Shown: positions 5,699-10,896 of the stretch, one piece after another
Layout of the letters: the number at the start of each line of letters is the position of its first letter
How positions within the stretch are numbered: position 1 is the first letter of the stretch
Source: a virus
IMG/VR virus record: IMGVR_UViG_3300032676_000818
Coordinates: 1-27,795 of that record
DNA: 27,795 nt
Strand: one strand, 5' to 3'
The notes under the pieces: model-generated
What the model was told of the DNA's origin: nothing
Seen by the model: only the letters and a program-made list of their open reading frames with translations
The model's database searches: none
Position numbers and translations under genes: made by a program

Positions 5699-5881
5699 CT
5701 ACCAACCTTGGCGACGTGCATGCGCGCGCCGCGCACGGGCACGGGCACGCCTCCGGCGGGCACGGGCACGCTCACGCGCATTTGGTCGGTCGGATACAAA
5801 GATGTATAGCGCGAGGAACAGTATCATCACGAATACATCTCCGAGTACGGCGCCCGTGCCGTTTGGGTCTAGAACTCCCAC
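5699..5881 (-). CDS. Small membrane protein with Arg-rich tail, 60 aa
   Basis: The product has one clear membrane span (V-F-V-M-I-L-F-L-A-L-Y-I-F-V) followed by a strongly basic Arg/Ala/His tail (R-A-R-A-R-R-R-R and onward), so it should sit with the tail inside the cell. I chose the GTG at 5881 because TGGAGGA lies 7 nt upstream; an ATG at 5902 would add seven residues. It overlaps the end of the acidic gene by about 13 nt. The tail is encoded by a GC-rich direct repeat, so its length may vary between relatives. It could bind DNA or the acidic neighbour electrostatically. Function unknown. Confidence 0.6.
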   Translation of the reverse strand: MGVLDPNGTGAVLGDVFVMILFLALYIFVSDRPNARERARARRRRARARARRAHARRQGW

Positions 5882-6162
5882 GATGGTTCCTCCATTTCGC
5901 ACTCTGCGAGGTCAGTGTACTGGCGCATGTCGATTTCGTCGAGCCAGCCTTCGTACAGGTGGTCGTACTTGGACAGGATTTCGTTTACGAAATCGTGGTC
6001 GGGGTGCGATTCGTTCTCAGATATGGCTTCGATTTTTCCCAACGTTTTGTATGCTGCGTCGCGATATGCAGGTGTGGCGTTTGTGTTATAGAACGCTTGG
6101 AAAATCCAGTCCGCGACTTCGGCTGGAGTTACTTCTTCCTCGGTTTCGATAAATTCTAACAT
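5869..6162 (-). CDS. Acidic protein, 97 aa, unknown
   Basis: The start at 6162 has AAAGGAAAG directly upstream; an in-frame extension to 6213 lacks such a site. The 97-residue product is very acidic (I-E-T-E-E-E near the start, E-C-E-M-E-E-P-S-W-E-F at the end) and mostly helical. The acidic C-terminus resembles tips that dock on partner proteins. It heads the minus-strand cassette. It may be an adaptor, a DNA mimic or a target of the amidoligase system (Glu-rich), but none of these is shown by the sequence. No membrane span or Cys pair. Confidence 0.65.
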   Translation of the reverse strand: MLEFIETEEEVTPAEVADWIFQAFYNTNATPAYRDAAYKTLGKIEAISENESHPDHDFVNEILSKYDHLYEGWLDEIDMRQYTDLAECEMEEPSWEF

Positions 6163-6226
6163 GTTACTTTCCTTTCTGCAGGCCGGAGTTCCTCTCCGCT
6201 TTTCCCCTGTCACCCCTTGGGAAATG

Positions 6227-6265
6227 GCTCTCCGTTAGCGAGCCGGAGGCGAGGTTACGGAGAGC
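6227..6265 (+). ncRNA. Stem with tandem G-A motif, copy 1
   Basis: GCTCTCCGT (6227-6235) pairs with ACGGAGAGC (6257-6265). Then come a T-T mismatch (6236/6256), AGC opposite GGT (one G-G mismatch), GA opposite GA (6240-6241/6251-6252), and a GCC-GGA-GGC hairpin. The internal layout matches copy 2 while the outer stem sequence is entirely different. Confidence 0.55.
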
Positions 6266-6329
6266 GCGAAGTGGACTCGCTATATGAGGGCTTTAGCCCT
6301 CTGCGAGGCCGGTGAAGCGGGTGTGGGGT

Positions 6330-6373
6330 CGCTAGCCGCTTAGTGAGCCGAAGGCGAACTTAGCGGCGTAGCG
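6330..6373 (+). ncRNA. Stem with tandem G-A motif, copy 2
   Basis: CGCTA and GCCGCT (6330-6340) pair with AGCGGC and TAGCG (6362-6373) around one bulged G (6368). Inside come T6341-T6361, AGT/ACT, GA/GA (6345-6346/6356-6357) and the hairpin GCC-GAA-GGC. This is the cleanest example of the motif. Confidence 0.6.
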
Positions 6374-6377
6374 CGGA

Positions 6378-6461
6378 GCCTCTTAGTGAGTCGAGGTTTA
6401 GAGCCCGTAGGCGAGGCGGGAGCCGAGCCCAACGGGGTCTTACTAAGAAGAACTTAGAGGC
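6378..6461 (+). ncRNA. Stem with tandem G-A motif, copy 3 (multi-branch)
   Basis: GCCTCT (6378-6383) pairs with AGAGGC (6456-6461), followed inward by T6384-T6455, AGT/ACT (6385-6387/6452-6454) and GA/GA (6388-6389/6450-6451). It encloses about 60 nt that can form further stems. Same internal layout, different outer stem. Confidence 0.55.
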
Positions 6462-6491
6462 GTAAGGCCGAAGGACTCCCGCGTGCGACTA

Positions 6492-6592
6492 CAACTTCTT
6501 AGTGAGGACTGGATTGTTTGAGAATGTGGTGGGGCCCCGCTTGCGGGGGTAACGACATTGTCAAAGAATTTGTTGGTCGAACTTAGAAGTTG
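6492..6592 (+). ncRNA. Stem with tandem G-A motif, copy 4 (multi-branch)
   Basis: CAACTTCT (6492-6499) pairs with AGAAGTTG (6585-6592), then T6500-T6584, AGT/ACT (6501-6503/6581-6583) and GA/GA (6504-6505/6579-6580). It encloses the hairpin CCCCGC-tt-GCGGGG (6535-6548). Confidence 0.55.
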
Positions 6593-6723
6593 GCCGGGCC
6601 CCACATCCCATATCATGGAGGGACAGGGGGGCCCCCTTACCCAGCGGGGAAGGGGGCAGTGGGGGATGGGGAGAAGGTAGTTGCGGGCCGAAGGCGAACT
6701 TTGTTAGGGCGTGAACATTACTG

Positions 6724-6788
6724 TTTTGTGAGGCATGGAGCGAGGCACCACGCCGTCAGCGGCACCCCGAGTGGAGTGCCTCACAAAA
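6724..6788. ncRNA. 12-bp long-range stem
   Basis: TTTTGTGAGGCA (6724-6735) pairs perfectly with TGCCTCACAAAA (6777-6788), enclosing 41 nt that includes GCCG-tcag-CGGC. The flanking A/T ends mean it could also act as a terminator on either strand. Confidence 0.5.
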
Positions 6789-6854
6789 AGTACTCAGGGG
6801 TACATTAGATATGGGTCACGCTTTGCGTGACATGCAGGTTTGCGAGTGACCAAC

Positions 6855-6881
6855 AAAAAACCCGGCTGGCGAACCAGCCGG
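6855..6881 (-). terminator. Intrinsic terminator on the minus strand inside the structured region
   Basis: CCGGCTGG-cgaa-CCAGCCGG (6862-6881) is flanked on its left by six As (6855-6860). Read leftwards this is a perfect 8-bp stem with a TTCG loop followed by a T-run, a canonical intrinsic terminator. It implies a minus-strand transcript arriving from the right, which conflicts with or complements the plus-strand motif of 6227-6592. Confidence 0.65.
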
Positions 6882-7243
6882 ATTTAGTGTTGCTAGGCCG
6901 CGTCGGGTTTAGTGTTGGAGTGAGCCTATAGAAGGTCGGCTTTGCCGGCTCTACATCCGCTGGCTAGCGGATGCGCGCGGGCGCCGACGGCGATAAACGG
7001 CGATTCGCTTGCGAATTGCCATCGCCCAAAGGGTAGAACGCCCATAGCGCGGGGAAATTGTGTTGGCTTTAGCCAACGCTCTTGCGAGCGGGGTGGAGCG
7101 AGTGGGAGATGGGTGCGCTTTGCGCGCCTGAGAAGTGTTGGCTGGATGTGAGGTGTGTATGTGGTGAGAGGTGGCTTGGAACAGCAATGCTAATCTGTCT
7201 CACTCCCTATCCTTTCGCCAGAAGAACTTGTTCTTCGTCCGGA

Positions 7244-7278
7244 GATTCACCGTGAGCGGAGCGAACTAGGGGTGAATC
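7244..7278 (+). ncRNA. Variant of the tandem G-A stem motif
   Basis: GATTCACC (7244-7251) pairs with GGTGAATC (7271-7278). The tip reads GT-GA-GC-GGA-GC-GA-AC (7252-7266), the same GT/AC, GA/GA and short hairpin layout as copies 1-2, but with a TAGG bulge in place of the T-T mismatch. Confidence 0.45.
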
Positions 7279-7365
7279 GGAGGGGCGCAATGGCAACCAC
7301 GCAGGCTAGAGAGCCAGGGGCGTGGCCAAGGACATGGTTCGCTTGCGAACCATCCGGCTCGGTAT

Positions 7366-7441
7366 CACCTGGTCAGACATTACTTGTAGTACGCTAACAG
7401 TTGATTGTACAGCGACTAAGTCCACCGTGTCTGACCGGGTG
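7366..7441. ncRNA. 14-bp long-range stem enclosing 48 nt
   Basis: CACCTGGTCAGACA (7366-7379) pairs with 7428-7441, with a single G-T pair. It follows a 9-bp hairpin at 7334-7353 (ATGGTTCGC/GCGAACCAT). It may form a domain boundary of the candidate RNA. Confidence 0.5.
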
Positions 7442-7899
7442 TGTGCCGAGACGGCAAGTTAATAATCGTGCGTTATCTTGCCTACGGGAAACTGTCATTC
7501 TCTCCACGCCTGCTCCCATTTGACTCCGTCAAAGTGGCAGCGGAAAAGGTTTCAAAATATCTATCATCACCTACCAGCCCGCGGCCTACGGGTCGGTACT
7601 TCAAAGATTACGGGGGCTCTTAAAAACAAACACCTCTCCCCGCATTTCCCTCAACTCCAAAGAGTCCGCAATACCAGAACCGCGCGGCGTGAGGCCCGTC
7701 TGTGGAGTAATGCTTCCCCTCGACTATTCACCGGCAACAAATCTGTTTCCGGGCACGCCGACCTAATCCCGCTCTAACCGGGTAACTACGGCGAGTATCT
7801 GTTCCCAGACTCACACTCCGCGGCGACTTCCACGCACGACCACTACCAATGGTGATACTCCATTGTACACCCTCCGCGGCCCAAGGTGCGTGAACCGGC

Positions 7900-7929
7900 G
7901 TAACTTATTAGTACCCCCACTGGTACAAT
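7900..7929 (+). promoter_or_regulatory. Promoter A (GTAACT - 18 - TACAAT)
   Basis: GTAACT (7900-7905) and TACAAT (7924-7929) are separated by 18 nt. The box pair resembles promoters B (8410) and C (22936). Transcription would start near 7936, inside the AGTGGTACCACT palindrome, 20-odd nt before the Cys-rich peptide. Confidence 0.5.
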
Positions 7930-7930
7930 T

Positions 7931-7942
7931 AGTGGTACCACT
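7931..7942. promoter_or_regulatory. 12-bp palindrome at the predicted start of promoter A
   Basis: AGTGGTACCACT is a perfect palindrome covering the expected +1 of promoter A. A further GGTAC half lies at 7922-7926. It is a likely operator. Confidence 0.45.
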
Positions 7943-7958
7943 TACTCGAAGGAAAACT

Positions 7959-8078
7959 ATGTGCGGAACCTGCGGATGCGGCAAGATGTGTAACTGCGCC
8001 GGGTGCACGGCCCTGGCTGACAAGTTCGCCACCGAGCCCATTATCGATTCAATGCCCCCGGCACCGGACGACTACTGA
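7959..8078 (+). CDS. Cys-rich metallothionein-like peptide, 39 aa
   Basis: The product starts M-C-G-T-C-G-C-G-K-M-C-N-C-A-G-C, with six cysteines in the first 16 residues (C2, C5, C7, C11, C13, C16), then an acidic Pro-rich tail ending P-P-A-P-D-D-Y. The dense C-x2-C-x-C pattern suggests binding of zinc, copper or an iron-sulfur cluster, as in small metallothioneins. A ribosome site (AAGGA) and promoter A precede it, and terminators follow. It is a single-gene unit. It might buffer metal or act on host regulators; the function is unknown. Confidence 0.65.
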   Translation: MCGTCGCGKMCNCAGCTALADKFATEPIIDSMPPAPDDY

Positions 8079-8216
8079 GAAACGGTAAAGTAAAACGCCG
8101 AGAAATGGACTAGTAAAGCGGCGGGAAGTTACCCACTGCACCGTCCCCACTCTTTGCATTCCCTGCTAGACTGGGGTTCCTGAATATTACCCTTGGAAAG
8201 TCCAAGGCTCGATGCA

Positions 8217-8255
8217 AACAAAGCCTGCCGGAGTTAGTCACCGGCAGGCTTTGTT
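8217..8255 (+). terminator. Intrinsic terminator, 15-bp stem
   Basis: AACAAAGCCTGCCGG (8217-8231) pairs perfectly with 8241-8255 around a 9-nt loop, and the arm ends in CTTTGTTATT. It lies about 140 nt after the Cys-rich peptide gene and should end its transcript. Confidence 0.8.
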
Positions 8256-8263
8256 ATTACCGT

Positions 8264-8292
8264 AGGCACCTCGGTGCCTTAAAAATTTTTTT
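8264..8292 (+). terminator. Intrinsic terminator with T-run
   Basis: AGGCACC-tc-GGTGCCT (8264-8279) is followed by TAAAAA and seven or more Ts up to 8292. Second of three terminators in tandem on the plus strand. Confidence 0.7.
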
Positions 8293-8396
8293 GGGCCCCC
8301 GGCGAATACTATGGCACCCAAATACTATGACGCAGGCATACCATTTGTGGTAAGGTATTGGCGTCCACAACGGACACACACTCAAACCCTTCCGCG

Positions 8397-8428
8397 AGAA
8401 GCCCCCACCGTAACTGGTGGGGGCTTCT
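8397..8428 (+). terminator. 13-bp terminator hairpin with promoter B's -35 in its loop
   Basis: AGAAGCCCCCACC (8397-8409) pairs with 8416-8428 around the loop GTAACT, followed by TGTGTAT. The loop is exactly the -35 box of promoter B. Confidence 0.7.
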
Positions 8429-8438
8429 TGTGTATACT
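8410..8438 (+). promoter_or_regulatory. Promoter B (GTAACT - 17 - TATACT), probably leaderless
   Basis: GTAACT (8410-8415), a 17-nt spacer and TATACT (8433-8438) are followed after 6 nt by the ATG at 8445. Transcription should begin at or next to the A of the ATG, giving a leaderless message, a frequent arrangement in actinobacteria. It would drive the late operon. Confidence 0.55.
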
Positions 8439-8444
8439 GAAGGC

Positions 8445-8732
8445 ATGACCAAAAACATCAGCACTCACATCACAGCATTGCTGTCGGGGGCAACGTCGAT
8501 TCTGGCACTTGTCCACCCCGGCTTTGTTGTGCCGCCGTTCGTCCAGGGCATCGCTGTAACGCTGCCGGCTCTTTTTGCTGCGGCCATTGAGGCGCTGCAC
8601 TTTGTCAAGACGCACAACCTTCAGGCCAACATCGCCGCCGCCGACCACGTCGTGGCGTCGCTGATGGCTCAGACCCCTGCGCCTACCGCCGCACCCGCTC
8701 CGGTCGAAACCCCCACGACCCCGGCTGCCTAA
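8445..8732 (+). CDS. Small membrane protein, holin candidate, 95 aa
   Basis: The ATG at 8445 has no clear ribosome site but lies 6 nt after TATACT, so it is probably read from a leaderless message. The product has two hydrophobic segments (about residues 9-25 and 28-47), then a charged patch and an Ala/Pro/Thr-rich tail (T-P-A-P-T-A-A-P-A-P). Two spans, small size and a hydrophilic tail are holin-like, and holins form pores in the host membrane at lysis. No endolysin is seen in the window, so the call is tentative. The stop overlaps the next ATG as TAATG. Confidence 0.6.
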   Translation: MTKNISTHITALLSGATSILALVHPGFVVPPFVQGIAVTLPALFAAAIEALHFVKTHNLQANIAAADHVVASLMAQTPAPTAAPAPVETPTTPAA

Positions 8733-8980
8733 TGAGCCACGGGGACGTAATCGAAAACTCGCTTAAGGCGTGGTTAGACGAAAACCTCCCCAAGTTTTTG
8801 ACGAGCATCAACGCTGAACTCCTCGACGAGGAAGAGTGGAAGATGCCCGTCGTTGAGGACTACTGCCTTGTCGTCGCTGTTTCTGATTACAGCGACGGCA
8901 ATGGCGGTGTCTTTACCATCTACGGCGATGCGCCTCAGTACCGCATTGCAGGGTTGCTGGCTACCGCATTGAATAGTTGA
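8732..8980 (+). CDS. Hypothetical protein upstream of terminase, 82 aa
   Basis: An acidic, soluble 82-residue product with an amphipathic first half (V-I-E-N-S-L-K-A-W-L) and a beta-rich second half (Y-C-L-V-V-A-V-S-D-Y). It is linked by TAATG to the holin candidate and by TGATG to the terminase gene, so it is firmly within the operon. The position would suit a small terminase subunit, but no HTH is visible and the next protein already carries one. I do not recognise the family. Confidence 0.75.
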   Translation: MSHGDVIENSLKAWLDENLPKFLTSINAELLDEEEWKMPVVEDYCLVVAVSDYSDGNGGVFTIYGDAPQYRIAGLLATALNS

Positions 8981-10893
8981 TGGCCGTAACACCCGTCCAG
9001 CGCAAGAAGTACTTTGAAGCCCGGACGGCCGGCTTCTCAATTGCCGAGAGTGCTCGCAAAGCCAAGTTCTCTGAGGCAACTGCTTATCGTGTAGAGAAAG
9101 CCGCTCAGGCTCTACGTGCCGACGAAGGCATTGACTCGTCTGCCTCCAACTACCGCGAACTCAAGGCTGAGTCCAAGTTGGAAGGGCCCAAGCCGTACGA
9201 CCGGCTTTGCCCCGAGGCGCAACAAGCGCTCGAAGACTTTGGCTATTTCCGACGCCGGTACTTTGGGCGCATCGCCACGCCGTGGCAGGAAGAGGCCGGC
9301 ACCAAATTAGTTGAACTGCTGGAATCGGAAAACAAAGAGTACGTGGTGATGAACATGCCACCAGGCTCCGGTAAGACCACTCTGCTCCACGACTTGACGT
9401 GCTGGATTATCTGCCGTAACCGCTCGGTGCGCCTGCTCACTGGCTCTGCCACCATGAGCCTCGCCAAGCGCAACCTGATGCGTGTGCGTCGTTCGCTGGA
9501 ACGCGTCATCCCAGAATTGGCGGATGACAACCTGCGGGCCCGTGGCCAGGCCGTTGACGCAGAATCAACCCTCGCCCTGGACTTTGGTCGGTTTAAGCCT
9601 CTAGAGAAAGAACTGTGGACCAATGAAGCGTTCATCGTCATGCAGCCGGAAGAGTCAGGTTCTATCTCTGAAAAGGAACCTACCCTCAGTGCTTATGGTA
9701 TGGATAGCGGTTTCATTGGTGGCCGTTTTGACGGTTGTTTTTGGGACGACCTTGTGGACCCTCGCAAGGTGCGTTCCGCCGAGCAACGCGAAGCAATGGA
9801 AGACTGGTACCAAGACGTGGCGGAAACTCGTCTGGAACCTGCGGGCATGCTGGCCCTTATCGGTCAGCGTCTTGCTCCTGATGACCTCTATCGTTTTGCT
9901 CTGGACATGACCCAGCCCTTGGAGGATGATGCAGTTCTTGACGACCTTACCGATGATGAAATCGCCAATCTACGACACGACAAAAAGTACAAACACTTGC
10001 TGTATCGTGCTCATTACGAGGACCGATGCGCCCCGGAAAACCACAAACGAAACGCCGACGCGTACCCAAAGGGCTGTCTGCTTGACCCACGGCGACTCCC
10101 CTGGCGGGAAATTTCCAACCTCATGTCTAACCGAGGCGAACGTTTCGCTGTCGTGTACCAGCAAGAAGACCTGGCCCTGGACGAAGTCCTTGTCCGGAAC
10201 GAATGGGTTTACGGTCACGGACAGTCCATCGGATGCATCGACAAAGAGCGAGACCGATGGGAAATACCTCGTGGGCTCAACCCCGCTGACTGTATGGTCG
10301 TTGCAACTGCTGACCCCAGCCCCACGAATTACTGGTCGATTCAGTGCTGGCTTTACCACCCTGAAAGCGAACAGCGTTTCCTTCTTGACCTCATTCGCAA
10401 AAAAATGGAGGCGCCAGAACTAATCGACTTTGACTACAACCGGGGCGAGTTCGTTGGAATCATGGAGGAATGGCAGCGGTTGTCGTCCTCAATTGGGTTT
10501 CCTATCCAGACCTGGATAGTCGAGCAGAACGCCGCCCAGCGGTTCATGTTGCAGTATGACCACTTCAAACGGTGGCGCCAACTCAACGGCGTCGAGGTTA
10601 TTCCGCACAACACTTCTCAGAACAAAACTGACCCGAACTACGGTGTTACGACGATTTCTCAACATTGGCGATTTGGTCGTGTACGATTGATGGGTAAGGG
10701 TGAAGGCAAAACTCGGTCGATGCATCTTATCGACGAGGTAACAAAATACCCTCACGGACGGACAGATGACTGCGTAATGGCGGAATGGTTTTTCGAGTGG
10801 AACATTCCCAACCTCTACCGGCCCAAGACAATACAAGTCAAAGCGTGGCGGCCCCAGTGGGTACGCAACACCCAACTATCTAACTTGAGGTAA
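8980..10893 (+). CDS. terL: Terminase large subunit with N-terminal HTH
   Basis: Packages DNA into the prohead by ATP hydrolysis and cuts the concatemer. Visible parts (residues from ATG 8980): an HTH-like segment at about 13-45 (S-I-A-E-S-A-R-K-A, then A-T-A-Y-R-V-E-K) that would normally belong to a small subunit or DNA-recognition domain; Walker A P-P-G-S-G-K-T-T with K132; Walker B C-F-W-D-D near 253-257; and RNase H-like nuclease acids D445 (A-T-A-D-P-S), E515 (W-I-V-E-Q-N) and D596/D597 near the end. The 637-residue length is above the usual 450-550, explained by the N-terminal addition. ATG 8980 overlaps the previous stop (TGATG). Portal follows after 3 nt. Confidence 0.95.
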   Translation: MAVTPVQRKKYFEARTAGFSIAESARKAKFSEATAYRVEKAAQALRADEGIDSSASNYRELKAESKLEGPKPYDRLCPEAQQALEDFGYFRRRYFGRIATPWQEEAGTKLVELLESENKEYVVMNMPPGSGKTTLLHDLTCWIICRNRSVRLLTGSATMSLAKRNLMRVRRSLERVIPELADDNLRARGQAVDAESTLALDFGRFKPLEKELWTNEAFIVMQPEESGSISEKEPTLSAYGMDSGFIGGRFDGCFWDDLVDPRKVRSAEQREAMEDWYQDVAETRLEPAGMLALIGQRLAPDDLYRFALDMTQPLEDDAVLDDLTDDEIANLRHDKKYKHLLYRAHYEDRCAPENHKRNADAYPKGCLLDPRRLPWREISNLMSNRGERFAVVYQQEDLALDEVLVRNEWVYGHGQSIGCIDKERDRWEIPRGLNPADCMVVATADPSPTNYWSIQCWLYHPESEQRFLLDLIRKKMEAPELIDFDYNRGEFVGIMEEWQRLSSSIGFPIQTWIVEQNAAQRFMLQYDHFKRWRQLNGVEVIPHNTSQNKTDPNYGVTTISQHWRFGRVRLMGKGEGKTRSMHLIDEVTKYPHGRTDDCVMAEWFFEWNIPNLYRPKTIQVKAWRPQWVRNTQLSNLR

Positions 10894-10896
10894 TAC

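Larger units (their letters stand above)
6215..7899. ncRNA. 1.7-kb hairpin-dense region without genes: candidate large structured RNA
   Basis: No ORF here has convincing protein character, yet the sequence is packed with perfect stems. Examples: 6286-6301 (TTTA loop), 6535-6548, 6631-6657, 6815-6831, 6954-6973, 6989-7026 (two nested stems), 7062-7077 (TTTA loop), 7077-7090 and 7221-7236. Several enclose 40-100 nt (6378-6461, 6492-6592, 6724-6788, 7366-7441), giving multi-branch folds. A repeated U-U / AGU / tandem-GA stem motif occurs in the first 400 nt and makes sense only as plus-strand RNA. A pairing of 6529-6537 with 6596-6604 crosses the 6492-6592 stem, so a pseudoknot or switch is possible. 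No tRNA was recognised. Large phage RNAs such as GOLLD or ROOL are an analogy, not an identification. Confidence 0.5.
8079..8444. other. Non-coding control region before the late operon
   Basis: No gene is visible. The stretch holds the terminators listed separately, a CCTTGG-aaagt-CCAAGG hairpin (about 8191-8207), a direct repeat AATACTATG (8305-8313 and 8321-8329), an inverted repeat TACCA-tttg-TGGTA near 8340-8353, and promoter B at its end. Confidence 0.6.

Noticed and set aside
5641-6159. Plus-strand ORF, 172 aa, with a His/Gly-rich start
   Set aside because: The His/Gly run is the antisense of the Arg-rich tail and the rest opposes the acidic gene, which has a good ribosome site. No ribosome site supports the plus-strand reading.
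6942-7187. Short ORFs on both strands at 6942-7187
   Set aside because: Low-complexity readings of GC-rich hairpins with no start signal.
7441-7777. Overlapping plus-strand ORFs of 60 and 99 aa in the structured region
   Set aside because: No ribosome site, no domain, protein-unlike composition, and overlapping hairpins; treated as part of the candidate RNA.
6215-7899. tRNA genes or a CRISPR array in the gap
   Set aside because: No cloverleaf with a T-arm consensus and no regularly spaced direct repeats with spacers were found by eye.
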